Position numbers and translations under genes: made by a program. Below the pieces are notes generated by a model. The model searched no databases and was not told the origin of the DNA. It saw nothing but the letters and a program-made list of their open reading frames with translations. Shown here one piece after another: positions 51,401 through 60,056 of a DNA stretch of 64,000 nucleotides; positions within the stretch are counted from its first letter, which is position 1; each line of letters opens with the position of its first letter. Origin of the DNA: Halorubrum salinum (GTDB lineage: Archaea > Halobacteriota > Halobacteria > Halobacteriales > Haloferacaceae); the NCBI RefSeq assembly GCF_024494575.1, contig NZ_JANHDO010000001.1, positions 868,001 to 932,000 on the forward strand, written 5' to 3'.

Positions 51401-52675
51401 ATGGCACTTCCCGTCGAGATCCTCTTCGGTATCTACCTCGGGGTCATCACGGGGATCGTCCCCGCGCTGGTGGCCGGCGTTCTCGGGTTCATATTCAAGT
51501 ACGTCACCGACGTGACGATCCCCGGGCTCGGGGTCGTCGTCCTCTCGCTCGCCATCGCCGGCATCAACGGCGGGCTGCTCGCGCTCAACGACGAGACGAT
51601 CCGCTCGTCGGAGCACGCGCCCGCGTTGCTCACGGCGATCGTCGTCGTCCTGATGATCTCTCTGTACGCCCACGCACAGGGCGACAAGCTCGGGGCCAGC
51701 GTCCCGAAGCGGATCTCTCTCAAGCAGCTTCGGGATCGCACCCTCTCTTCGGACGTGATCGAGCTAGTCGGCGGGCGCGGTCGCGTCACGGTCGAAATCA
51801 CGGGGGAAGTGAACGACATGGAGGGGTACCCCTCGCTCCCGGCCGAGACCCGGCGCGAGATCGTCGAGGGCGAGTGGACGTTCCCCGCCGACCTCCCGCT
51901 CGTCGAGTTGGAAGACAGGCTCGCAGAGCGGCTCCAGACGGAGCTTCACCTCGCGGACGTGGCCGTTCGGATCGACGAGCAGGCGCGTGCGACGGTCGCC
52001 GCCGCGCCGCCCACCGGCGCGCTCTCGAAGCGGATCCCCGCGGGGAAACGCGCCGTGTCGGTCCCGGCTCTCGTCCCGACCGGGATCGCCCGCGGCGACC
52101 TCGTTCGCGTGGTCGCTCCCGACCTCACGGCCGAGGGAACGGTGTTGGCGGCGCGCTCCAGCGGAGCGGTGGACGCGAAGACGTCGGCGAGCGCGACCGC
52201 CGCCGCATCGGACGCGGACATCGGAGACGGGAGCGACGACGCGCGGACCGACGGGGGAGAATCGACCGCGGCGACCCCGGCTCCGGTTCCGGCGACCGCG
52301 CCGACGACGACCGGCGGGGAGGGTCGCGTGACCGTCGCCGTCGATCGAGCGGTGGCGACGAAGCTCGTGGGTGCCGACCGCGGGCGCGTTCTCGTGCTCT
52401 CGCGCGGCACGCGGCGGGAGTACGAACTGACGAGCCTCCTCCGCCGCGCTGGCAAGCGGTTCCGCAAGCTGTCCGTCGTCGCCGACGGCCCGCTCGACGG
52501 ACACACGATCGGCGAACTCGAGATCCGCGAGACGTACGGCGTGGCCGTCCTCGCGGCGCGGCACGGCTCGTGGACGGTCGCACCGAGCGGGTCGCAGTCG
52601 CTGTCGGCCGGTGACGACCTGTTCGTCGTCGGGAGCCGCGACGCCATCGACGGGTTCGGGGAGGTCGCGCGATGA
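51401..52675 (+). CDS. membrane-anchored protein with RCK_C (TrkA-C) domain
   Basis: Likely regulator in potassium homeostasis. The 424 residues have three N-terminal membrane helices (about 5-30, 35-60, 70-90), a beta-rich cytoplasmic middle (about 105-260) with an acidic/Ala-Thr-rich linker (about 255-310), and a C-terminal RCK_C domain (about 340-424; L-E-I-R-E-T-Y-G-V-A-V-L-A, D-D-L-F-V-V-G-S). It has no TrkA-N or pore of its own. First gene of a two-gene operon (4-base overlap), divergent from the potassium channel gene. Confidence 0.82.
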   Translation: MALPVEILFGIYLGVITGIVPALVAGVLGFIFKYVTDVTIPGLGVVVLSLAIAGINGGLLALNDETIRSSEHAPALLTAIVVVLMISLYAHAQGDKLGASVPKRISLKQLRDRTLSSDVIELVGGRGRVTVEITGEVNDMEGYPSLPAETRREIVEGEWTFPADLPLVELEDRLAERLQTELHLADVAVRIDEQARATVAAAPPTGALSKRIPAGKRAVSVPALVPTGIARGDLVRVVAPDLTAEGTVLAARSSGAVDAKTSASATAAASDADIGDGSDDARTDGGESTAATPAPVPATAPTTTGGEGRVTVAVDRAVATKLVGADRGRVLVLSRGTRREYELTSLLRRAGKRFRKLSVVADGPLDGHTIGELEIRETYGVAVLAARHGSWTVAPSGSQSLSAGDDLFVVGSRDAIDGFGEVAR

Positions 52676-54000
52676 TCCGCTCCGTCATCGTGCGGCTCGC
52701 AGTCCTCGTCGTCGACGGGCCGGCCATCGAGGTCGGGTTCGCCAGACCGCGACAGGCCGCCGTCGCGCTCGTCACGTTCGCGCTCCTCGCGGCTCTCGTC
52801 GCCGGCGCGGCCGCGTTGACGTATCGGTGGTACTTCCGCGACGCGATCCCCGAGGGCGTCGCCGCGCTTCTCGGCGTCGCCGTCGTGGCGCTGTACCTCA
52901 ACACGACCTCGCTCGGGGCGATAGCAGCCGGAGAGAGCCCGGCGCTCTTCGAGCCGGAGAGCGCGTTCTTCAACGTCGTCGCGCTCGGCAGTGCGGCGGT
53001 CACCGCCCCGGTCGGTCGGTACGCGGGCGACCGGCTGGCGGTCGACGTGTTCGCGCTCTCGGGCGCGAGGCAGTTGGACGGCGAACTGAGCGGCGTGGTT
53101 CGGGCGGTCGGGCGGTTCACCGCCGTCACGCTGCCGGCGGCGGCCGACATCGATGACATCGACACGTACGACCCCGTCTCACCGGAAAAGAAGGACGAGT
53201 TGGCCGAGAAGACGCTGCTTTTCCCGAGGAAACTCCCCGTCGAGGCGCTCCGCGAGCGGCTCGTTTCCCGGATCAAAAGCGAGTACGGCGTCGGATACGT
53301 CGACGTCGACGTCGACGCGGACGGGACCGTCGAGTACTTCGCGGTCGGCTCTCGGGCCGCCGGGCTCGGGCCGACGCTCGCTCCCGGGTCGGCCGCGATC
53401 GCGATCGCGGCCGACCCGCCGAACAACGCCACGGCCGGCGACACGGTACAGGTGTGGGCGACGGAGCCGGAGCCGAAACGCCTCGCGACGGGGGAGTTAC
53501 GCGGCGTCGCCGGCGACGCCGTGACGGTCGCGCTCGACGAGTCCGACGCGGAGGCGCTGACCGCGGAGTCGGGCTACCGACTCGTGACGCTCCCTGCGGA
53601 GCCGCAGGCCGACCGCGAGTTCGCGTCGCTGCTGCGGAACGCCGACGAGACGATGGCCGCGGTCACCGTCGCGGCCGGGAGCCAGCTCTCCGGCCGCACC
53701 GTTGGCGACGTCGAGACGGTCGTCGCCGCGGTCCGACCGGCCGCGGGCACCGTACAGCCGATCCCGCCCCGGTCGTACGCCTTCGACGCCGGAGACACGG
53801 TGTACCTCGTCGGCCGTCCGGACGCTCTCCGCCGGATCGAAGCCGACGCGGCCGCGCCCGGCGACGGAAGTGACGGCGATGGCGGTTCCGACACCGACGG
53901 CGGAGCCGAGGCGGCCGCATCCGGCGAGGACGGAGCCGCCGGCACGGCCGAAGACGGACGGACCGACGACGTCTCGGAGGGCGGGACGCAACGCTCTTGA
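52672..54000 (+). CDS. second membrane-anchored RCK_C-type protein
   Basis: The 442 residues again combine N-terminal membrane helices (about 22-50, 55-80, 95-120) with a long cytoplasmic beta-rich part and an RCK_C-like domain near 325-400 (L-S-G-R-T-V-G-D-V-E, A-G-D-T-V-Y-L-V-G-R), ending in an acidic Gly-rich tail of 45 residues. It is coupled to the preceding gene (ATGA), and the two products probably form one complex, possibly with the divergent channel. Confidence 0.8.
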   Translation: MIRSVIVRLAVLVVDGPAIEVGFARPRQAAVALVTFALLAALVAGAAALTYRWYFRDAIPEGVAALLGVAVVALYLNTTSLGAIAAGESPALFEPESAFFNVVALGSAAVTAPVGRYAGDRLAVDVFALSGARQLDGELSGVVRAVGRFTAVTLPAAADIDDIDTYDPVSPEKKDELAEKTLLFPRKLPVEALRERLVSRIKSEYGVGYVDVDVDADGTVEYFAVGSRAAGLGPTLAPGSAAIAIAADPPNNATAGDTVQVWATEPEPKRLATGELRGVAGDAVTVALDESDAEALTAESGYRLVTLPAEPQADREFASLLRNADETMAAVTVAAGSQLSGRTVGDVETVVAAVRPAAGTVQPIPPRSYAFDAGDTVYLVGRPDALRRIEADAAAPGDGSDGDGGSDTDGGAEAAASGEDGAAGTAEDGRTDDVSEGGTQRS

Positions 54001-54022
54001 GGCGTCCGCACGCGGTGTCCGT

Positions 54023-54304
54023 ATGGAGTGGAAGCTGTTCGCTGACCTCGCGGAGATCGCCGGCGACCGCGTGATCCCGGTGGACGCGACCGCGGGCGAC
54101 ACCGTCGGCGACGCGCTCGACGACTTGCTCGACGCACATCCCGCGCTTCGAGAGCGCGTGATCGAGGACGACGCGGTCGCGGACCACATAAACGTCCTCC
54201 GGAACGGTCGGAGCGTCTACCACGACGAGGGGCTCTCGACGACCCTCGACGACGGCGACGAACTCGCGCTCTTTCCCCCCGTCAGCGGCGGCTGCGCCGA
54301 CTGA
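54023..54304 (+). CDS. ubiquitin-like small modifier protein (SAMP1/MoaD type)
   Basis: Beta-grasp protein of 93 residues starting M-E-W-K-L-F-A-D-L-A-E-I-A-G, nearly as in Haloferax SAMP1, with A-D-H-I-N-V-L-R-N-G and ending L-F-P-P-V-S-G-G-C-A-D. SAMP1 and MoaD normally stop at the Gly-Gly that is adenylated by the E1-like enzyme UbaA; here Cys-Ala-Asp follows. Either the tail is trimmed first, or the protein is not conjugated. The frame is clear to the stop codon, with no obvious frameshift. Confidence 0.85.
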   Translation: MEWKLFADLAEIAGDRVIPVDATAGDTVGDALDDLLDAHPALRERVIEDDAVADHINVLRNGRSVYHDEGLSTTLDDGDELALFPPVSGGCAD

Positions 54305-54346
54305 CGAACCGGTCGTTTCAAACGGTCGCCCGACACATTCTGACCC

Positions 54347-55438
54347 ATGAGCGATAGCGACGCCGAGGGCGACGGGGCGGACGGCAGCGCGGCGGACGAC
54401 GGCGCGGAGGCCGGCGGAGGCCGCGAGGAGCCGCCCCGCGAGGAGTTCCACGAGGACCCGGTCGGACACACCCGCGCGGCGGCGGGGATGACCGTCGGCG
54501 AACTCGTCGACGGGTACGGCGACGCGGGGATCGGCGCGGCGTCGGTCAACGAGGCCGGCGACGTGCTCGCGGAGATGCTCGGCGACGACGACTGCACCGT
54601 GTTCTGCTCGCTCGCGGGCGCGATGGTCCCCGCGGGGATGCGTCGGATCGTCGCCGACCTGATCCGCGACGGCTACGTCGACGCGCTGGTGACGACGGGC
54701 GCGAACCTCACGCACGACGCCATCGAGGCGATCGGCGGGAAACACCACCACGGACGCACCCACGACCCCGAGAAGACCGCCCGCGAGCACGACGAGGGGC
54801 TCCGCGACGAGGGCGTCGACCGCATCTACAACGTCTACCTCCCGCAGGAGCACTTCGCCGCGTTCGAAGGTCACCTGCGCGAGGAGGTGTTCCCGGCGCT
54901 GGAGGGAGACGGAGAGGGGGGAAGCGACCCAGTCTCCATCGCCGAGCTCACGCGCGAGCTCGGCCGCGCGAACGCGGCCGTCAACGAGCGCGACGACGTC
55001 GACGAGGGACCGGGCGTCGCCGCCGCCGCCTACGAGTGCGACGTGCCGATCTACTGTCCCGCCGTGCAGGACTCCGTGCTCGGTCTGCAGGCGTGGATGT
55101 ACGCGCAGACTGCCGACTTCACGCTCGACGCGCTCGCCGACATGACCGAGCTGACCGACCTCGCGTTCGAGGCCGACGACGCCGGGTGCCTGCTCGTCGG
55201 CGGGGGCGTCCCGAAGAACTTCACGCTGCAGACGATGCTCGTCACGCCGCGGGCGTACGACTACGCGGTCCAGATCACGATGGACCCGGAGGCGACCGGC
55301 GGGCTCTCGGGCGCGACGTTAGAGGAGGCCCGCTCGTGGGGGAAACTGGAGAAAGACGCGCGCAACGCCTCCGTGTACGGCGACGCGACGGTGATGCTTC
55401 CGATGCTCGTCGCGGCCGCCCGCGAACGGATCGAGTGA
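54347..55438 (+). CDS. dys: deoxyhypusine synthase
   Basis: NAD-dependent enzyme that modifies a lysine of aIF5A using spermidine (or, in haloarchaea, possibly agmatine). The 363-residue product has an acidic N-terminal stretch (about 40 residues), F-C-S-L-A-G-A-M-V-P-A-G-M-R-R, T-T-G-A-N-L-T-H-D, and the active-site Lys in A-R-S-W-G-K-L near residue 336. The G-G-G-V-P-K-N-F motif (about 287) is also family-typical. Single gene, 43 bases after the SAMP-like gene. Confidence 0.93.
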   Translation: MSDSDAEGDGADGSAADDGAEAGGGREEPPREEFHEDPVGHTRAAAGMTVGELVDGYGDAGIGAASVNEAGDVLAEMLGDDDCTVFCSLAGAMVPAGMRRIVADLIRDGYVDALVTTGANLTHDAIEAIGGKHHHGRTHDPEKTAREHDEGLRDEGVDRIYNVYLPQEHFAAFEGHLREEVFPALEGDGEGGSDPVSIAELTRELGRANAAVNERDDVDEGPGVAAAAYECDVPIYCPAVQDSVLGLQAWMYAQTADFTLDALADMTELTDLAFEADDAGCLLVGGGVPKNFTLQTMLVTPRAYDYAVQITMDPEATGGLSGATLEEARSWGKLEKDARNASVYGDATVMLPMLVAAARERIE

Positions 55439-55555
55439 CTGCCGGTCGCGTCGAAGCCGCGGGGGAAGACACGCCTAGGCCCCGCTCGTGCGGGCGATCG
55501 CGTCCCCGATCTCCAGTCCGATCGCCAGCGGTTTTTTCCCCGTTCGGAGCGACCG

Positions 55556-56149
55556 ATGGGTATGAGCGATCCCGAAACCGACGCGTCCGAGACGGGAGAC
55601 GGCGACCCCGGACCGACCGTCGTCCTCCTCGACGTGTTGCCCAACGGGCGGCCGGACGACGACCGCCCGGCACACCGGAAGTCGCCGGTCGCGTACGGGC
55701 TCGGAACGGACGACTTCCGGCTGTACGAGCTCGCTCTGTCGGAATCGGCGGACGCCTCCGTGAGCGATCGGCTCGGTCTCGACGGGCCGGCGGTCGGTCG
55801 CTACCGCGAGGTCGAGTTCGACGATATCACGCGGAACGCGGCCGCCGAGATCGAGTACGCGGTAGACGACGTCGTCGACGCCGAGGAGCGCCGGTTCGTC
55901 GACTTCTACAACGACGCCGGACCGATCACGCTCCGGCTCCACCGGCTCAACCTCCTGCCCGGGATCGGCAAGAAGCTGCGGAACAACTTGCTCGACGAGC
56001 GGAAGCGCGGGCCGTTCGAGACCTTCGAGGAGGTCTCGGAGCGCGTCTCCGGGCTGCATCGTCCCCGAGAGGTGATAGTCGAGCGGATCGTCGAGGAGAT
56101 CCGCGAGGACGACCTGAAATACCGCACGTTCGTCGGCACCGAGGAGTGA
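55556..56149 (+). CDS. DUF655 protein
   Basis: Archaeal nucleic-acid-binding protein, mostly found next to ksgA, suggesting work in rRNA maturation. The 197 residues start with an acidic leader, then V-V-L-L-D-V-L-P-N-G-R-P-D-D, an OB-like beta section (about 20-100), and a helix-hairpin-helix part L-L-P-G-I-G-K-K-L-R-N-N-L-L (about 140-153). Exact function unknown. It is upstream of ksgA, separated by a 24-base repeat array. Confidence 0.88.
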   Translation: MGMSDPETDASETGDGDPGPTVVLLDVLPNGRPDDDRPAHRKSPVAYGLGTDDFRLYELALSESADASVSDRLGLDGPAVGRYREVEFDDITRNAAAEIEYAVDDVVDAEERRFVDFYNDAGPITLRLHRLNLLPGIGKKLRNNLLDERKRGPFETFEEVSERVSGLHRPREVIVERIVEEIREDDLKYRTFVGTEE

Positions 56150-56166
56150 GGCGGTCGGGACCGAGC

Positions 56167-56238
56167 CGCGACGACGGTCCGAAAACGATTCGCGACGACG
56201 CGCCGGAAGCGGCTCGCGACGACGCCCCGAAACGGGAC
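56167..56238. repeat. 24-bp imperfect tandem repeat, 3 copies
   Basis: Each unit starts CGCGACGACG and continues with a C/G-rich variable half (56167, 56191, 56215). If read in the ksgA frame it encodes R-D-D-x-P-x-x-x three times, but the ksgA ATG at 56269 lies after it. Located between DUF655 and ksgA. Confidence 0.85.
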
Positions 56239-56268
56239 TTTTACCCGGAACGGCGGAGTAACGCGGCT

Positions 56269-57174
56269 ATGACCGACACATCGGCGGGGCCGGAGGCGAC
56301 GTACGGGGACCGAGACCCCGACGCGCTCGCGCGTCGCGCCGGGGAGCGGGCGAACCCCGACCGCGACCAGCACTTCCTCGTCGACGACCGCGTCCTCGAC
56401 CGGATCCCCGGGTACCTCCCGGGCGACGCCGACACCGATCACGTACTGGAGATCGGCGGCGGCGCGGGCGCGCTCACCGACCGCCTGCTAGCCCTGATCG
56501 CCCGCGGCGGGAGCGACGGCGCAGCGCCCGGGTTCCTCTCGGTGATCGAACGCGACGCGACCTTCGCCGACTTCCTCCGCGAAGAGTTCGCGAGCGCCGT
56601 CGACGACGGGCTCCTCGACGTCGTCGAGGGCGACGCGCTCGACGTCGATCTTCCTCCCTTCACCGCCTGCGTCGCCAACCTCCCGTACGGCGTCTCCTCC
56701 GAGATCGCCTTCCGGCTGCTCCCCGAAAAGAAGCCGCTCGTCCTGATGTTTCAGGCGGAGTTCGCGGACCGGATGGTCGCGTCGGCGGGCGAGTCGGCGT
56801 ACGGTCGGCTCTCCGTGTCCGCACAGCACTACGCCGACGTGGAGATAGCAGAGCGCGTCCCGAAGGAGGCGTTCGACCCCCAGCCGGCCGTCGAGAGCGC
56901 CGTCGTCCGGTGTACGCCGCGAGACCCCGACTACGCCGTCGGCGACGAGGCGTTCTTCCTCCGGTTCGTGAAGGCGCTTTTCACTCAGCGGCGGAAGACG
57001 GTCCGGAACGCGATCCGCAACACCGGCCACATCTCCGGACTGGACGAGCCCGAGGCCGTCGTCGACGCCGCCGAGGAGGACCTGCTCCGACAGCGGCCCG
57101 GAAACTTGGAGCCGGCGGCGTTCGCGGCGCTGGCGGAACTGGCCCGTGAACACGGGTCGCCGACGGAGGCGTGA
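56269..57174 (+). CDS. ksgA: 16S rRNA dimethyladenosine transferase KsgA
   Basis: Dimethylates the two adjacent adenines in the 3'-end hairpin of 16S rRNA. The 301 residues have D-Q-H-F-L-V-D-D, the SAM motif L-E-I-G-G-G-A-G-A-L, E-G-D-A-L-D-V-D and motif IV N-L-P-Y-G-V-S-S-E-I (about 142-151), followed by the C-terminal R-R-K-T-V-R-N-A-I helix. Start chosen at the ATG after the repeat array. Part of a DUF655-ksgA-mscS-methyltransferase run on one strand. Confidence 0.95.
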   Translation: MTDTSAGPEATYGDRDPDALARRAGERANPDRDQHFLVDDRVLDRIPGYLPGDADTDHVLEIGGGAGALTDRLLALIARGGSDGAAPGFLSVIERDATFADFLREEFASAVDDGLLDVVEGDALDVDLPPFTACVANLPYGVSSEIAFRLLPEKKPLVLMFQAEFADRMVASAGESAYGRLSVSAQHYADVEIAERVPKEAFDPQPAVESAVVRCTPRDPDYAVGDEAFFLRFVKALFTQRRKTVRNAIRNTGHISGLDEPEAVVDAAEEDLLRQRPGNLEPAAFAALAELAREHGSPTEA

Positions 57175-57180
57175 GGACGG

Positions 57181-58410
57181 ATGACGGTCGGCACCTCCGG
57201 ACTCGCGACCGACCCGCAGAGCGTCCTCGCGGGCAACGTCGAGCGGCTCGCGGTGTCTGCGCTGATCGTCGCCGTCGTGCTCGCCGCGCGGTACCTCACC
57301 CGGCGGCTGAAGCGGCGTGACGACGAGCTGTCGTCGACCCGTCGCCTGCTGTTGTCGACGAGCGTCGCCGCCGTCACGGCCGCCGGTGCGATCGCGCTGA
57401 TCGGGGTGTGGAACCGGAGCGGGGCGCTCCTCGAAGCCGTCCGGTCGGCGGCGATCGCAGACCAGCTGTCGAACGTCGTGCTCGCGGTCGTGCTCCTCGC
57501 CATCGCGTACGCGGTCACGGACTTCCTCGGCGGCGTCATCCGCGAGGTCGCGGCCGAGAGCGCGTCGATCTCCGACCATCAGCAGGAGGTGATCCTCCGG
57601 CTCACGCAGCTTTCGGTGTACACGGCCGCGCTGCTCGTGGTCGTCGGGCTGTTCACCGACAACGTCGGCGGGCTCCTCGTCGGCGCGGGCTTTCTCGGGA
57701 TCGTGGTCGGGATGGCGGCCAGACAGACCCTCGGAGCGGTGTTGGCCGGATTCGTGCTGATGTTCTCTCGACCGTTCGAGGTCGGCGACTGGGTCGAGGT
57801 CGGCGACCACGAGGGCACGGTCACCGAGATATCCATCATGAGCACCCGGCTCCGCTCGTTCGACGGCGAGGTGATCACGCTGCCGAACGACGACGTGCGC
57901 GCCGGATCGATCGTCGACCGGTCGCGGCGGAACCGCCTGCGGATCGAGATCGAGGTCGGCGTCGACTACGACACCGATATCGACCGGGCGTCGGAGATAG
58001 TCGAGAATGCGGTCGCAGGCGTGGAGGACGTCGCCGAGATGCCGGAGCCGAACGCCGTGACGAAGCGCTTCGCCGACTCCGCGGTCGTCCTCGGACTCCG
58101 TTACTGGATCCGCAACCCGAGCATGCGGAAGCGCTGGCGCACGCAGACCGCGGCGATGAGCGCCATGAAGTCCGCCCTAGAGGAGGCGGGAATCGTGATC
58201 CCCTTCCCGCAGCAGACGCTATCCGCGCGCGCCGAGGGCGCGACTGGGCCCCAGCTCGACGCCTCGGTCGAGGGGCGCGCGGCGGTGCGGGACGGCGACG
58301 GTGCGAGTGACGCGGGCGGCACGGCCGAGGGCGACGGTGCGAGTGACGCGGACAACGACGGGACCGACAACTCGGGCGACGCGGCCGACGACGGGGGATC
58401 CGACCGGTGA
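57181..58410 (+). CDS. mechanosensitive ion channel (MscS family)
   Basis: Opens on membrane tension to release osmolytes. The 409 residues have several N-terminal helices (about 15-35, 55-80, 95-120, 140-165), the pore helix G-M-A-A-R-Q-T-L-G-A-V-L-A-G-F-V-L with Gly/Ala spacing, the beta domain R-P-F-E-V-G-D-W-V (about 198) and L-P-N-D-D-V, and a long acidic C-terminal tail (about 350-409). Six bases after ksgA, so co-transcribed. Confidence 0.93.
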   Translation: MTVGTSGLATDPQSVLAGNVERLAVSALIVAVVLAARYLTRRLKRRDDELSSTRRLLLSTSVAAVTAAGAIALIGVWNRSGALLEAVRSAAIADQLSNVVLAVVLLAIAYAVTDFLGGVIREVAAESASISDHQQEVILRLTQLSVYTAALLVVVGLFTDNVGGLLVGAGFLGIVVGMAARQTLGAVLAGFVLMFSRPFEVGDWVEVGDHEGTVTEISIMSTRLRSFDGEVITLPNDDVRAGSIVDRSRRNRLRIEIEVGVDYDTDIDRASEIVENAVAGVEDVAEMPEPNAVTKRFADSAVVLGLRYWIRNPSMRKRWRTQTAAMSAMKSALEEAGIVIPFPQQTLSARAEGATGPQLDASVEGRAAVRDGDGASDAGGTAEGDGASDADNDGTDNSGDAADDGGSDR

Positions 58411-58982
58411 CCGACCTCGCCGAGCGGCGCGGGCTCGACGACGCCGCCGTCTACCAGCCGGCCGAGGACTCCGGGCTGCTCGCGGAGGCGGCGCTCGCGG
58501 AGGCGAAGGGCCGCGTATTAGAGGTGGGGACCGGGTCTGGATGGGTCGCGGCGCAGATCGCAGACGAGCACGACCGCGACGTGATCGGCAGCGACCTCAA
58601 CCCCCACGCGGCGCGGCAGGCCCGCGACCGGGGCGTCGAGGCCGTCGTCGCCGACCTCCTCTCGCCGTTTCAGCCCGAGGCGTTCGACACGGTGTGTTTC
58701 AATCCGCCGTACCTCCCGACTGACCCGGACAACGAGTGGGACGACTGGATGGAACACGCGCTCTCGGGCGGTGAGTCCGGGCGAGAGCTCATCGAGCCGT
58801 TCCTCGACGACGTGGGGCGCGTGCTCGCGCCGGACGGCGTCGTTCTCCTCTTGGTCTCCTCGCTGACCGGCTACGACGAGGTGCTCTCGCTGGTCGAGGA
58901 GGCGGGATTCGAGCACGCCGTCGCAGTCGAGGAGTCGTTCCCCTTCGAGACGCTCACCGTGCTCGCGCTCCGCCGCCCGTAG
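58407..58982 (+). CDS. HemK2/Mtq2-type protein methyltransferase
   Basis: SAM-dependent methyltransferase whose eukaryotic counterpart modifies the G-G-Q glutamine of release factor eRF1. The 191 residues have V-Y-Q-P-A-E-D-S-G-L-L near the start, V-L-E-V-G-T-G-S-G-W-V (SAM loop), and N-P-P-Y-L-P-T-D (about 95) as the catalytic Asn-Pro-Pro-Tyr. GTG start overlaps the mscS stop. Typical partner would be aRF1. Confidence 0.92.
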   Translation: MTDLAERRGLDDAAVYQPAEDSGLLAEAALAEAKGRVLEVGTGSGWVAAQIADEHDRDVIGSDLNPHAARQARDRGVEAVVADLLSPFQPEAFDTVCFNPPYLPTDPDNEWDDWMEHALSGGESGRELIEPFLDDVGRVLAPDGVVLLLVSSLTGYDEVLSLVEEAGFEHAVAVEESFPFETLTVLALRRP

Positions 58983-59010
58983 AATTACCATTAAACATAA
59001 ATCGCATTAG

Positions 59011-59021
59011 CAAATATTATA
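59011..59021 (+). promoter_or_regulatory. TATA box for the methionine synthase operon
   Basis: CAAATATTATA within a markedly A/T-rich stretch (58984-59022), centred 27 bases before the ATG at 59043. The upstream A/T-rich half could bind a regulator, but no clear inverted repeat is seen. Confidence 0.55.
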
Positions 59022-59042
59022 CGGCGGCATATCGAACCGACG

Positions 59043-60056
59043 ATGATGACCGAACGAGTCGCGGCCACGCCGGGGTTGTATCCGCTCCCGGACTGGGCGA
59101 AAGAGACGCTTTCGGACCTCAAAGGCCACCAGAAGGGTGACCTGTTGAGCGGCGACGAGAGCGAGGCGATAGTCGAGCAGTACGACGAGGTTCGCGCGGA
59201 GTACGTCGACGACCAGTTGGACGCCGGCCTCGACCTGATCTCGGAGGGGCAAGGTCGCTGGGACGACATGATCGCGCACCCGCTGACGGTCCACGACGGC
59301 GTCGAGACCGGCGGGATCGTCCGGTACTACGACAACAACAACTTCTACCGCGACCCGCGCGTGGTCGACGACCTCGGCTTCTCCGGTGACGTCGCCCGCG
59401 AACTGGAGTCGGCACGGGATCTGGTCGCCGGCGGCGCGGCCGACGCATCGCTCGCGGCGACGCTCCCCGGCCCGTACTCGCTCGCCGCGCTCGCGACCGA
59501 CGAACACTACGGCGACGAGGCCGAGTTCCAGGCCGCGATCGCCGAGTTCCTCGCCGACGAGGTGGAGGCGTTCCCCGCCCACGACACGCTGTTCCTCCTC
59601 GAACCGTCGCTGGTGACGGAGCCGCCCGCTGAGGGCGACGAGTCGACCGCGACGGACGCGATCGCGACGGTCGCCGACGCGACCGACGCCGACGTCGTCG
59701 TCCAGACGTACTACGGCGCGCTCGGCGAGAAGCTGTACGCGCACCTCGTCGACGAGGCGGGCGCGGACGCGCTCGGGCTCGATCTGGTCGCCGGTGACCG
59801 CGACGACACCGTCTACAACGTCCAGGAGTTCGGCTCGACCGACTCGCTGTCGCTCGGGCTCGTCGACGGGCAGAACACGCTCGTCGAGGAGGCCGAGACG
59901 ATCGCGGAACGCGTCGAGTGGTTCGAGTCGCAGATCCCGGCCGAAGGATTCGACCGGACGTACCTGACGCCGAACACCGAGCTGTTCTACCTGCCAGCCA
60001 ACAAGTACCGCGAGAAGCTTTCCGCCCTCGCCGCCGCCGCTGAGGTGCTCGAATAA
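59043..60056 (+). CDS. methionine synthase, N-terminal-type MetE homologue
   Basis: Archaeal MetE-like protein of 337 residues forming a TIM barrel. Archaea split the cobalamin-independent methionine synthase into two genes and this first one lacks the zinc-binding catalytic ligands found in the partner. Segments T-P-G-L-Y-P-L-P-D-W-A-K, I-S-E-G-Q-G-R-W-D-D-M and L-P-G-P-Y-S-L-A-A-L are family-typical. Two ATGs lie side by side (59043, 59046). The stop overlaps the next start by one base. Confidence 0.85.
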   Translation: MMTERVAATPGLYPLPDWAKETLSDLKGHQKGDLLSGDESEAIVEQYDEVRAEYVDDQLDAGLDLISEGQGRWDDMIAHPLTVHDGVETGGIVRYYDNNNFYRDPRVVDDLGFSGDVARELESARDLVAGGAADASLAATLPGPYSLAALATDEHYGDEAEFQAAIAEFLADEVEAFPAHDTLFLLEPSLVTEPPAEGDESTATDAIATVADATDADVVVQTYYGALGEKLYAHLVDEAGADALGLDLVAGDRDDTVYNVQEFGSTDSLSLGLVDGQNTLVEEAETIAERVEWFESQIPAEGFDRTYLTPNTELFYLPANKYREKLSALAAAAEVLE

